Of a stretch of 64,000 bases of DNA, positions 33,381 through 41,550 are shown piece after piece. The position numbers and the translations under genes were made by a program. The DNA comes from AP-15 sp963789025 (GTDB lineage: Bacteria; Pseudomonadota; Alphaproteobacteria; ATCC43930; CGMCC-115725). Each line of letters begins with the position of its first letter. Within the stretch, counting starts at the first letter, position 1. The stretch spans positions 62,001-126,000 of the forward strand of contig CAWBIT010000007.1 in assembly GCA_963789025.1 (NCBI GenBank), in the 5' to 3' direction. The notes under the pieces are model-generated. The model was given only the letters and a program-made list of their open reading frames with translations. It was not told where the DNA came from and made no database searches.

Positions 33381-34265
33381 CTACATGCGCCGCGCCAGGC
33401 GCGGGTCGAGCGCATCGCGCAACCCGTCGCCGAGCAGGTTGATGGCGAGCACGGTAACCGACAAAAACGCCCCGGGGATCAGGACGATGTAATAGGCGAC
33501 CTGAAAGAGGCTGCGGCCTTCGGCCATGATGTTGCCCCAGCTCGGAATATTCGGGGGCGTGCCGGCGCCGAGAAAAGAGAGGATCGCCTCGACGATCATC
33601 GCCGAGGCGGCGACAAAGGTGCCCTGCACGAGGAGCGGCGGCAAGGTGTTGGGCACGATATGCCGCCACAGGATGCGGAAAAATCCAGTGCCGCTGGCAT
33701 GGGCGGCCTCGACAAAGGGCAGCTCGCGCAAGGTCAACACCACCCCCCGGACAAGCCGCGTGACCCGCGGTACCTCGGCGACGGTAATGGCGAAGATGAC
33801 GTTCTCCATGCTGGCACGGGTCAGCGCCATCAGAGCAATCGCGATCAAGACCGCCGGGATCGACATCAGCCCATCCATGATTCGCATCACAATCGCGTCG
33901 GCCCAGCGGCTGAAACCGGTGACAAGGCCGATCATCAGCCCAAAACTGATGCTCAACAACGCGACGCTGATCCCGACGGTCAACGATACGCGGCCGCCGT
34001 AGATCGTGCGGCTGTAGATGTCGCGCCCGAGCATGTCGGTGCCGAACCAATATTGCGCCGAGGGCCAGCGCAATCGCCGGATCGGCGACAATGCCTGCGG
34101 GTCGACCGTGCCGAGATACGGGGCAAAGATCGCCATCAATGCCATCAGACCGAGCAGTGTCGCGCCGAAGACGATCGTCGGATGGCGGCGGATAGTGTCG
34201 CGAACGCCGCGTTTGCGCATGGATGGGGCGGCGAGGACGGCGAGATCGGTTGGCGCGACCGTCAT
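33381..34265 (-). CDS. Peptide ABC transporter permease (DppC type)
   Basis: 294 residues, about six membrane helices. The N-terminal segment RRHPTIVFGATLLGLMALMA precedes the periplasmic loop with GTDMLGRDIYSRTIYGG, characteristic of DppC. The EAA loop (VEAAHASGTGFFRILWRHIV) contacts the ATPases. LLGDGLRDALDPRLARRM at the C-terminus is also typical of DppC. It forms the inner-membrane channel together with the DppB-like protein. Confidence 0.92.
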   Translation of the reverse strand: MTVAPTDLAVLAAPSMRKRGVRDTIRRHPTIVFGATLLGLMALMAIFAPYLGTVDPQALSPIRRLRWPSAQYWFGTDMLGRDIYSRTIYGGRVSLTVGISVALLSISFGLMIGLVTGFSRWADAIVMRIMDGLMSIPAVLIAIALMALTRASMENVIFAITVAEVPRVTRLVRGVVLTLRELPFVEAAHASGTGFFRILWRHIVPNTLPPLLVQGTFVAASAMIVEAILSFLGAGTPPNIPSWGNIMAEGRSLFQVAYYIVLIPGAFLSVTVLAINLLGDGLRDALDPRLARRM

Positions 34266-34279
34266 GTCTGTACCGGGCC

Positions 34280-35221
34280 TCAGTAACGGATGCGCGGGTC
34301 GAGGAAGGTGTAGCTGAGGTCGACGAGCAGATTGACCAGCACGTAGGCGGCCGAAAAAACCAGGATGATCCCCTGGATGATCGGATAGTCGCGGCGCAAT
34401 ATCGCATCCACGGTCAGCCGGCCGAGACCCGGGATTGCGAACACCGTCTCGGTGACAACCACACCCGAAATCAGCGAGGCGACGCCGATGCCGATGATCG
34501 TTGCGATCGGCACCGCCGCGTTCTTCAACGCGTGGCCGATCAGCACCTTGTCGTTGGCCAGACCCTTGGCCTGGGCGGTGCGGATATAGTCCTGCGCCAA
34601 CACGTCGAGCATGCTAGCGCGCGTCATGCGGGCGATCAGCGCGGCAAAGACCGCGCCGAGGGCGAGGGTCGGCATGACGATGTGCGAGAGGAACGGCCCC
34701 ACGCCGCTGCCGATCGAGACAAAGCCCTGGACCGGCAAGAGATCGGTCGAGATCGCGAAGACATAGATCAACAGGTAAGCGAGCACGAAGACCGGCACCG
34801 AAAACCCCAGCACCGCGAAGAGCATGACCATTCGGTCGATCCACGAGCCAGCCTTCCATGCGGCGAGCACGCCCATCGGGATCGACGCGAGGATCGAGAA
34901 AATCAGTGTGGAGATCGTCAGAGTGACGGTGGGCTCGATCCGCTGCGCGATCAGCTTGGAGACCGGCAGGTTGGTGAAGATCGAGATCCCGAGATCGCCA
35001 TGCAGCAGCGCCCAGACCCAGGTCGCGAACTGGATATAGAGCGCCTGGTCGAGCCCCAGCTTCTGGCGGATGCGGGCGATGTCGTCGGCGGTCGCCGTGT
35101 CCCCGGCTATGATGGCGGCGGGGTCGCCAGGGCTCAGATGCAGCAGCGAAAAGACGAATAGCGCGACGACCACCATTACCGGGATCGTCGCCAGGATCCG
35201 TCTGATGATGTAGGCGAACAT
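34280..35221 (-). CDS. Peptide ABC transporter permease (DppB type)
   Basis: 313 residues from ATG 35221 (MFAYIIRRILATIPVMVVVA). The longer upstream frame runs through a palindrome pair and is rejected. The family signatures are FSLLHLSPGDPAAIIAG, LGLDQALYIQFATWV, the EAA loop YIRTAQAKGLANDKVLIGHA, and the ending LVDLSYTFLDPRIRY. Partner of the DppC-like permease, 14 bases away. Confidence 0.92.
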   Translation of the reverse strand: MFAYIIRRILATIPVMVVVALFVFSLLHLSPGDPAAIIAGDTATADDIARIRQKLGLDQALYIQFATWVWALLHGDLGISIFTNLPVSKLIAQRIEPTVTLTISTLIFSILASIPMGVLAAWKAGSWIDRMVMLFAVLGFSVPVFVLAYLLIYVFAISTDLLPVQGFVSIGSGVGPFLSHIVMPTLALGAVFAALIARMTRASMLDVLAQDYIRTAQAKGLANDKVLIGHALKNAAVPIATIIGIGVASLISGVVVTETVFAIPGLGRLTVDAILRRDYPIIQGIILVFSAAYVLVNLLVDLSYTFLDPRIRY

Positions 35222-35228
35222 TTGGAAA

Positions 35229-35332
35229 CCCCCCCACCCTAACCCTCCCCCGCGTGCGGGGGAGGGAACCAGGAAAGGGATCGGGACGCCTTCGACTCCG
35301 TCCCCCGCGGGCGGGGGAGGGTTGGGGTGGGG
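35229..35332. repeat. REPIN-like pair of family C palindromes
   Basis: CCCACCCTAACCCTCCCCCGC with GCGGGGGAGGG (35229-35268) faces an inverted, slightly diverged copy ending GGGGGAGGGTTGGGGTGGGG (35301-35332). About 30 bases lie between them. This is the gene-free version of the arrangement around the DUF559 gene at 37.1 kb. It lies between dppA- and dppB-like genes and could reduce downstream expression relative to the binding protein. Confidence 0.8.
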
Positions 35333-35348
35333 ATCGCCTCTAGCCCCT

Positions 35349-36947
35349 TCATTTCTTCTCGACGTTCCACAGAAAGACGACCGGCGCGATGATGATTCCT
35401 TCGAGGTTCTTGCGGTAGGCGGTCGGCACGACGAACTGCCCCGTAGGCACATAGGGGACGTTGTTCGTGTAGGCCTCCACCTGGATCTCGGCGGCGAGTT
35501 TCTTCTGCGCCGCAAGATCCGGCGCCTTGAACCAGTCATCGATCAGCGCCTCGATCTTTGCATCGGTCGGCCAGCCGAACCATGCCTTCTCACCGTTGCC
35601 GCGGACCAGGATGTTGACTGCCGGCGAGAAAAAGTCCGGCGCCGAGGTCCAGGTATGAAAGATGCTCCAACCGCCCTTTTCGACGGGCTCCTTCGAGGTA
35701 CGGCGGGTGATCAGGGTACCCCAGTCGCTGGCCTGCAAGTCGACATTGAGCCCGGCCCTTCGCAACGCATCCAATGTCACCAATGCCTGGCCCTGCACGA
35801 TCGGCTGGTCGGTCGCAGACAGCAGCACGATCTTCTCGCCCTTGTAACCGGACTCCCGTATCAGCTGTTTCGCCTTGGCGAGGTTCGGCCCGTTCAGCAG
35901 GGCATCGGCGCCGGCATTGGTCTCGAACGGCGTGCCGCAACCGAACAGCGCTGCGCAGGTCTTCCAGTATTTCGGATCGCCGGCTGCTGCGCCCATGTAG
36001 TCCTTCTGGTCGACCAGGTTCAGCACCGCCTCGCGTAATTTCAGATCATTGAAGGGCGGCTGAATGTGGTTGAAGCGCAGAATCCCATGATTGCCGAGCG
36101 GATCGACGGTCGTAACGACGATGTCCTTGTTGGCGGCGAAAACCGGGACGAGGTCAGCCGGCGGCTGCTCGTACCAATCCACCTCGCCGGCATTGAGCGC
36201 TGCCGCCGCGGTGGCGGTATCGGGAATGTATAGCCATTCGACGCGATTGACCTTTGCCACCTTGCCGCCGGCGGCAAAGCTCGGCGCCTCCTCGCGGGGC
36301 ACGTAGTCGGCGTTCTTGACAAAGACCGCCTTATGGCCGGGCTCCCACTCTTCTTTGACGAACTTGAACGGGCCGGAGCCGATCGCCTCCGGGATCTGCT
36401 GGTAGGCGTCGGTCTTGGCCAGCCGCTCCGGCATCATGAACGGCACGTTGCTCGAGAGCTTGCCGAGCGCATCGAGGATCAGCGGGAACGGTGATTTCAG
36501 CTTTATTGTGAAAGTCTTGTCGTCGACCGCTTGCATCTCGCCGACGGCTTCCATCAACTTTTGGCCGAGCGTGTCCCGCTTGCCCCAGCGTTCGATCGAG
36601 GCGATGCAATCGGCGGCGCGCACAGGCTGGCCGTCATGCCACTTCAAACCATCCCGCAGGACGAAGGTGTAGGTCAGTTTATCGTCACTGGCACTCCAGC
36701 GATCGACCATTTGCGGCTGCGGCTTGAAGTCCTTGTCGAGCGCGAACAGCGTATCGAAGACCAGATAACCGAAATTGCGCGTGACATAGGCCGTCGTCCA
36801 GATCGGATCGATGCTTCGCAAATCCGCCTGCGGAATGAACCGCAAGGTCTTTTGCGGAGCGCCCTGGGTCCACCCGACCGAAGGGACAAAGAAGGCAAAG
36901 AAAGCTGCCGCTGCCGCCCATCGGAATGTTTGCGTTAAAGAAATCAT
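35349..36947 (-). CDS. Peptide ABC transporter substrate-binding protein (DppA/OppA type)
   Basis: 532 residues with a signal peptide (FRWAAAAAFFAFFVPSVGW, then TQG). The bacterial extracellular solute-binding protein family 5 pattern is clear: LRFIPQADLRSIDPIWTTA, YTFVLRDGLKWHDGQPVRAAD, FTIKLKSPFPLILDALG, and LRFNHIQPPFNDLKLREAVL. It captures peptides or similar ligands in the periplasm for the four downstream proteins. As first gene of the operon its promoter should lie between 36948 and about 37020. Confidence 0.92.
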   Translation of the reverse strand: MISLTQTFRWAAAAAFFAFFVPSVGWTQGAPQKTLRFIPQADLRSIDPIWTTAYVTRNFGYLVFDTLFALDKDFKPQPQMVDRWSASDDKLTYTFVLRDGLKWHDGQPVRAADCIASIERWGKRDTLGQKLMEAVGEMQAVDDKTFTIKLKSPFPLILDALGKLSSNVPFMMPERLAKTDAYQQIPEAIGSGPFKFVKEEWEPGHKAVFVKNADYVPREEAPSFAAGGKVAKVNRVEWLYIPDTATAAAALNAGEVDWYEQPPADLVPVFAANKDIVVTTVDPLGNHGILRFNHIQPPFNDLKLREAVLNLVDQKDYMGAAAGDPKYWKTCAALFGCGTPFETNAGADALLNGPNLAKAKQLIRESGYKGEKIVLLSATDQPIVQGQALVTLDALRRAGLNVDLQASDWGTLITRRTSKEPVEKGGWSIFHTWTSAPDFFSPAVNILVRGNGEKAWFGWPTDAKIEALIDDWFKAPDLAAQKKLAAEIQVEAYTNNVPYVPTGQFVVPTAYRKNLEGIIIAPVVFLWNVEKK

Positions 36948-36994
36948 GCATCCCTGCTCGGCATGTTGTTATGGCCAACTTACGCGATCCACCT

Positions 36995-37006
36995 CAGGGA
37001 CGACAA
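36995..37006 (+). repeat. 12-base direct repeat, left copy
   Basis: CAGGGACGACAA here recurs exactly at 37531-37542. The two copies bracket the inverted palindromes and the DUF559 gene between them. It may mark an insertion or recombination event. Confidence 0.6.
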
Positions 37007-37027
37007 TGCAAAACCTAGGCCGCCGGC

Positions 37028-37068
37028 TTCCCTCCCCCGCCCGCGGGGGAGGGTTAGGGTGGGGGCTC
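37028..37068 (-). repeat. Family C palindrome, left flank of the DUF559 cassette
   Basis: The 41 bases TTCCCTCCCCCGC to GGTGGGGGCTC match the inverse complement of 37483-37523 at 39 of 41 positions; the differences are in the hairpin loop. Confidence 0.85.
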
Positions 37069-37134
37069 ACCGGACTTGCCGCGATTGCGAAGCTGCGGCA
37101 GCTTTTCCGCGGCTGAAAGCGGAGATTTGGAGTC

Positions 37135-37497
37135 ATGCGAGGCGGTACCGCTATGACTGGACGCGTTCGCCGTTTGCGTCGGACAACGACGGATGCGGAG
37201 CGTTTCCTTTGGGATGCGCTGCGGAAGGACCAACTCGGCTGGCGTTTCAGACGGCAGCATCCGGTTCCGCCCTATGTGGTAGACTTTGCTTGCGTCGAAG
37301 CACGACTCGTTATCGAAGCCGACGGTGGACAGCATGGCCGCCCCGGTGATCATAATGTTCGGGATAAAGCGTTACGCCGAGGCGGTTGGCGGGTCCTTCG
37401 GTTCTGGAACAACGACATTCTCCAGAATCGCGCTGGTGTTCTCGAGTCAATCGCCGCTACGCTCGGTCCCTACATAGCGACAGAGCCCCCACCCTAA
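37135..37497 (+). CDS. DUF559 endonuclease-like protein between inverted repeats
   Basis: 120 residues from ATG 37135 (GGAG lies five bases upstream); ATG 37153 is possible. The DUF559 signatures are RRTTTDAERFLWDALRKDQL, WRFRRQHPVPPYVVDFACVE, LVIEADGGQHG and VLRFWNNDIL. The family has the Vsr/PD-(D/E)XK nuclease fold: the Asp of VVDF, the Glu of IEADGGQH and the following His are the likely catalytic positions. The last residues, EPPP, and the TAA stop come from the right-hand palindrome. The gene sits alone between inverted 41-base repeats, unlike its operonic neighbours, and could be a mobile or repeat-associated nuclease. Confidence 0.82.
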   Translation: MRGGTAMTGRVRRLRRTTTDAERFLWDALRKDQLGWRFRRQHPVPPYVVDFACVEARLVIEADGGQHGRPGDHNVRDKALRRGGWRVLRFWNNDILQNRAGVLESIAATLGPYIATEPPP

Positions 37498-37523
37498 CCC
37501 TCCCCCGCACGCGGGGGAGGGAA
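37483..37523 (+). repeat. Family C palindrome, right flank of the DUF559 cassette
   Basis: GAGCCCCCACCCTAACCC followed by TCCCCCGCACGCGGGGGAGG. Inverted relative to 37028-37068. It contains the TAA stop of the DUF559 gene. Other copies are at 35229 and 54757. Confidence 0.85.
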
Positions 37524-37530
37524 TCAAAAG

Positions 37531-37542
37531 CAGGGACGACAA
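37531..37542 (+). repeat. 12-base direct repeat, right copy
   Basis: CAGGGACGACAA, identical to 36995-37006. It overlaps the leader just before the amidase ribosome-binding site (GGAGGAG at 37544-37550). Confidence 0.6.
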
Positions 37543-37552
37543 CGGAGGAGCA

Positions 37553-38956
37553 ATGCCCAGCGATGATATCGCTTACGCCTCGGCGGTTTCGCTGCTCGAC
37601 CTCTACCGCAGGCGAGAACTTTCGCCGGTGGAGGCGACCCGGCTGATCCTCGATCGGCTCGATGCGTTGCAGCCGAAGATCAACGCGTTCTGCGTCGTGG
37701 ATCGGGAGGGCGGGTTGGCGGCGGCGCGCGCATCCGAGGCGCGCTGGTTACGCGGCGAAGCGGTCGGGCGGCTCGACGGCGTGCCGGTGACGATCAAGGA
37801 TCTGATCCTGATGCGCGGCTTCCCGACCCTGCGCGGCTCGCGCCTAGTCGAGCGGGATCAGGACTGGTCAGAGGATGCGCCGGCGACGGCACGGTTGCGC
37901 GAGGCCGGCGCGGTAATAATCGGCAAGACGACAACGCCGGAATTCGGCTGGAAGGCATTAGGCGACAGCCCGTTGACCGGGATCACCCGCAATCCCTGGG
38001 ACCTCTCGCGCACTCCCGGCGGCAGCAGCGCCGGCGCGGCGGCGGCCTGTGCCGCCGGGATCGGGCCTTTGCATGTCGGCAGCGACGGTGCTGGCTCGAT
38101 CCGCATCCCGAGCGCCTTTGCCGGCGTCTTCGGGGTGAAGCCGAGTTTTGGCCGGGTGCCGGCTTATCCGCTCTCGCCGATGGGGCTCTTGGCGCATATT
38201 GGGCCGATCGCTCGAAGCGTGACGGATGCGGCGCTGATGCTGACCGTCCTGTCCGGCGCCGACCACCGCGATCCCTATGCTCTGCCTCCCGAGGACCAGG
38301 ATTATCTGGCGGGGCTGGAAGAAGGCGCGCGCGGCTGGCGGATCGCCTACAGCCCGACCCTCGGCTACGCCAAGGTCGATGCGGAAATCGCCGCGTCGGC
38401 GGCAGAGGGGGCGCGGCATTTCGAGGCGCTCGGCGCGATCGTCGAACAGGTCGACGCGATCTTCGCGTCGCCGCGCGATGCGCTCTTCACATTGTGGGCC
38501 GCGGGCACGGCAAAACTTCTCGCGGGGTTCCCAGCTGACCGGCGTGACGTGATCGATCCCGGGCTGGTCGTGACAGCAGAGGAGGGAGAGCAGATCAGCG
38601 CCGTCGACTATCTCGGCGCCGACCTCGTCCGCAATACGCTCGCCCGGCAGATGGCGGAGTTCCACCGGATATACGATCTGCTGCTGACGCCGATGATGCC
38701 GGTCCCCGCCTTGCCGGTCGGACAGGATCTGAACGATCCCGCGACCGAGCGGCACTGGATCGACTGGTCGCCGTTCAGTTATCCGTTCAACTTGACCCGC
38801 CAGCCGGCAGCCAGCATTCCTTGCGGCCTGACCCGCGGTGGGCTGCCGATCGGCCTGCAGATCGTCGGCCCGCTATACGCCGATGACCGCGTCTTGCGCG
38901 CCGCCCGCGCCTTCGAGATGACGCAGCCCGAACGGCGCCCACCGCTTGAACTCTGA
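37553..38956 (+). CDS. Amidase signature-family hydrolase
   Basis: 467 residues; GGAGGAG shortly before the ATG fixes the start. The Ser-cisSer-Lys triad is visible: Lys in GVPVTIKDLILMRGFPT, the cis-Ser in TPGGSSAGAAAACAAGI, and the nucleophile Ser in the following VGSDGAGSIRIPSAFAGVFG. The family hydrolyses amides ranging from glutamyl-tRNA to aryl or short peptide amides; without GatB/GatC neighbours this is not the tRNA enzyme. Its position beside the divergent peptide transporter suggests use of imported amides, which is inference. Confidence 0.88.
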   Translation: MPSDDIAYASAVSLLDLYRRRELSPVEATRLILDRLDALQPKINAFCVVDREGGLAAARASEARWLRGEAVGRLDGVPVTIKDLILMRGFPTLRGSRLVERDQDWSEDAPATARLREAGAVIIGKTTTPEFGWKALGDSPLTGITRNPWDLSRTPGGSSAGAAAACAAGIGPLHVGSDGAGSIRIPSAFAGVFGVKPSFGRVPAYPLSPMGLLAHIGPIARSVTDAALMLTVLSGADHRDPYALPPEDQDYLAGLEEGARGWRIAYSPTLGYAKVDAEIAASAAEGARHFEALGAIVEQVDAIFASPRDALFTLWAAGTAKLLAGFPADRRDVIDPGLVVTAEEGEQISAVDYLGADLVRNTLARQMAEFHRIYDLLLTPMMPVPALPVGQDLNDPATERHWIDWSPFSYPFNLTRQPAASIPCGLTRGGLPIGLQIVGPLYADDRVLRAARAFEMTQPERRPPLEL

Positions 38957-38964
38957 GAGGAAGA

Positions 38965-39825
38965 ATGCCGGAAATCGACGAGAAGACGATACTCCGCGAG
39001 ACTCTTACCGCGATTTCCGAGATTCTCGGCCCCGACCGCGATCACCTGACGGTCGAGCGCGCGGTTGTCGGCCTGTTCTTCACCGGGGTGAAGCTCAGCA
39101 ATGGCATTGCCGGGGCCTGCGCGACCCCCGTCAAGACGATCCCCGAGGCGGTTTGCTGTCCGACATCGGCGATGGCGATGCCGTTTCCCGGCAAGCTGTG
39201 CGGCCGCCCGACATTCGACCTCGCGAAGGAGGCGCTTGGGGATCACGGCATTCGCCGCGCCGTCGGCATTGCGGCAATGAACGCGCTCGCCGATACCTGC
39301 TGGCGCCGCCGCCCGCATCCGGAAACCGAGCTTCGCCTTGGCATCGACGCATTCGATGCGACCGAGATGCGCCCCGGCGACAAGGTCGTTGTTGTCGGTG
39401 CTTTTGTGCCGTTCCTGCGCGAACTGAAACGCCGCCATCAGCCTTTCCTCGTGCTCGAGCGGGACGCGGCGACCCTCAAACCCGACGAGCTTCCGTTCTT
39501 CCGGCCCGCCAATGAGGCGCCAACGGTCGTACCCGACGCCGATGTGCTGCTGATCACCGGGACGACATTGATCAATGACACGCTCGAAGAGCTGTTACGC
39601 CTGGCGAGCCCGGCGGCTCGGGTGACGATGGTCGGCCCGACGGTCAGTCTGTTGCCCGACGCGTTTCTGCGCCGCGGCGCCGATATTCTCGGCACTGTTC
39701 GCATCACCGCGCCGGACGAATTTCTGGAAACGCTCGCCGAAGGCGGCTCCGGCTATCATTTCTTCGGCCGTTCGGCGCAGAAGGTCGTGCTCGTCAGACG
39801 CGCGGCGGCCGACATCGCGGCCTAG
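38965..39825 (+). CDS. DUF364 (putative heavy-metal chelation domain) protein
   Basis: 286 residues, starting eight bases after the amidase stop. The N-terminal part (LTVERAVVGLFFTGVKLSNG, CATPVKTIPEA) matches the enolase-like DUF4213 region. The C-terminal part (GDKVVVVGAFVPFLRELKRR, DADVLLITGTTLINDTLEEL, VTMVGPTVSLLPDAFLRRG) is the Rossmann-like DUF364 domain. Cys residues around ACATP and AVCCPTS could bind metal. Family members are tied to metal or siderophore handling, but the reaction is not known. Confidence 0.8.
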   Translation: MPEIDEKTILRETLTAISEILGPDRDHLTVERAVVGLFFTGVKLSNGIAGACATPVKTIPEAVCCPTSAMAMPFPGKLCGRPTFDLAKEALGDHGIRRAVGIAAMNALADTCWRRRPHPETELRLGIDAFDATEMRPGDKVVVVGAFVPFLRELKRRHQPFLVLERDAATLKPDELPFFRPANEAPTVVPDADVLLITGTTLINDTLEELLRLASPAARVTMVGPTVSLLPDAFLRRGADILGTVRITAPDEFLETLAEGGSGYHFFGRSAQKVVLVRRAAADIAA

Positions 39826-39840
39826 CTCGGGCTGCGGAAG

Positions 39841-40761
39841 GTGAAAAATACATACGCCGGTTATCTCGGCCTGCAGCAGCTCCTCTCGGCGCAGAAGCTG
39901 CAAACCGGCTCGGATGACGAGCTGCTGTTCATCATCATCCACCAGCAGCATGAGCTGTGGTTCAAGCTCGCCATTCACGAGCTCGACTGCGCCATCGCTT
40001 CTTTGATGAAGGAAGAGGCGCAGGACGCCGATTGCATCATCGCCTTCAAGCGGCTGTCGCGGGTCAGCGCGATACAGCACATCCTGATCTCGTCGTGGGA
40101 CGTCATGGCGACTTTGACGCCCGACGAATTCTTCCTTTTCCGGGAGACAGTGGGCCGCGACGGCGCGTCGGGCTTCCAGTCGGTTCAATACAGAATTTTG
40201 GAATACAAGCTCGGCCTCAAATACCGGTTCCTCGATTTCGAGGCGCCCGGCGGCCGTACGCAAACCATCGACGTGTTCGACAACGCGCAGAGCGAAGAAG
40301 AAAAGGAGCGAATGCGCAGCGCCTTGGCCGCGCCGGCCATTTACGACGCGGTGATCTCGTACATGGCCAAAGCCCTACCGACATTCGGCATCGAGGACCC
40401 GCGTTCGGGAGACTACTCGCACCAGCACCGCAAAATTGCGGCGGTGTTCAGGGCGTGGAGCTATGTCTATCGCAACCGCGCCGGTGCGCCGGAATTGTAT
40501 CAGCTCGGCGAAAAGCTGATCGATCTGGAAGACGCCTTCCGGAAATGGCGTTTTGCGCACCTCGCGACCGTGTCGCGGGTGATCGGCGCCAATACCGGAA
40601 CGGGCGGGTCGATTGGATTGCGGTATTTGCGGACCGCCGCCAACCAGCTGTTCGAGCAGCCGATGTACCCGGAGCTGTGGGACGTGCGCAGCGAAATGTT
40701 CAGCCGCCCGCAGGAATTCGACCTCGCCGCCGCCGGGTACGACAGCACGGAAAGCCGCTGA
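39841..40761 (+). CDS. kynA: Tryptophan 2,3-dioxygenase
   Basis: 306 residues from a GTG 15 bases after the DUF364 gene. The all-helical TDO signature is clear: YLGLQQLLSAQ, LLFIIIHQQHELWFKLAIHE, RLSRVSAIQHILISSWDVMA and GFQSVQYRILEYKLG. The haem-ligating His is in KWRFAHLATVSRVIGANTG, followed by the TGGSIGLRYLR loop that binds the tryptophan carboxylate. The enzyme opens the indole ring of tryptophan to N-formylkynurenine in the cytoplasm. Kynurenine formamidase and kynureninase are not nearby. The biosynthetic trpE(G) lies 4 kb away on the other strand. Confidence 0.9.
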   Translation: MKNTYAGYLGLQQLLSAQKLQTGSDDELLFIIIHQQHELWFKLAIHELDCAIASLMKEEAQDADCIIAFKRLSRVSAIQHILISSWDVMATLTPDEFFLFRETVGRDGASGFQSVQYRILEYKLGLKYRFLDFEAPGGRTQTIDVFDNAQSEEEKERMRSALAAPAIYDAVISYMAKALPTFGIEDPRSGDYSHQHRKIAAVFRAWSYVYRNRAGAPELYQLGEKLIDLEDAFRKWRFAHLATVSRVIGANTGTGGSIGLRYLRTAANQLFEQPMYPELWDVRSEMFSRPQEFDLAAAGYDSTESR

Positions 40762-40785
40762 TCCTCCCTCTGCTGCACACTGCCC

Positions 40786-40821
40786 TCATTGCGAGGAGCC
40801 GCAGGCGACGAAGCAATCTCA
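40786..40821. repeat. Family A palindromic repeat, copy 2
   Basis: TCATTGCGAGGAGCC followed by GGCGACGAAGCAATCTC. A second hairpin, GCAGCCTGGGCC / GGCCCGGGCTGC, follows at 40851-40882. Together they fill the gap between kynA and the HlyD remnant. Confidence 0.8.
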
Positions 40822-40999
40822 TCTGTGCGCCATAGTGCATAGTGTGTGGCGCAGCCTGGGCCGGGGCCAAGGCCCGGGCTGCGGCGGCGCCGCGACCGCA
40901 AGCAATCGTGGGGCTCTCCCCGTGTTGAACAAGGCTCCGGCGTTGCCTTTCATCTCACGTCCGAACAGTCGCCGGGGCTCTCGCCCGCAGCCAGGCGGC

Positions 41000-41542
41000 G
41001 ACGCTGATCGGGAAGCAAAGGCAGCCTTGGCCGACACCGAGGCAGCTATCGCGAAGGCGCAGCAGACGCTTACTCTACACCAGGCGAATGTCGCGGCGAT
41101 CAGCGCCGAAATCGCCTATTTGCAATGGCAGCTTGAGCAGACAAAGCTGCTCACCCCGACGGACGGTACAATTACCCAACTGACCTTGCAGGCCGGCGAT
41201 CAAGCCGTGGAAAACAAGCCGCTGATTGGCTTGGTCGATGCGCATGCCTGGCGGATTTACGCGAATTACAAGGAAAGCGTGATCCGCCATATGAAAGTCG
41301 GCCATACCGCCTGGGTCTGGCTCGATGCCCACCCCTGGCGTTTTCATCGTGCTGCGATCCAAGGCATCGCGCGCGGAATCAGCCGCGAGCAGACCGAGCG
41401 CAAACTCTTGCCTTACGTCGCACCGACCACCGATTGGATACGGTTGGAGCGGCGGTTCCCGGTGACACTGGTATTGCAGGATCTGAGCCCGGACATCACT
41501 CTCCGTATGGGCGCCGACGCGCGCACGATCATCTTTTATTAA
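41000..41542 (+). pseudogene. HlyD-family membrane fusion protein, N-terminally truncated
   Basis: The recognisable part begins DADREAKAALADTEAAIAKA and ends IIFY at 41542, about 180 residues. It holds the second coiled-coil helix, the lipoyl half TKLLTPTDGTITQLTLQAGD, and the beta-barrel YKESVIRHMKVGHTAWVWLD. The signal anchor, the first lipoyl half and the first coiled-coil helix are absent. The frame upstream runs into palindromes and then into kynA, so it cannot supply them. The adaptor should work with the FUSC permease that starts eight bases later. Probably a decayed partner. Confidence 0.75.
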
Positions 41543-41550
41543 AGCTGACC

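Noticed and set aside
35229..37523. CRISPR array from the repeated CCCTCCCCCGC elements
   Set aside because: Copies are few, alternate in orientation and have irregular spacing; they are palindromic REP-like elements.
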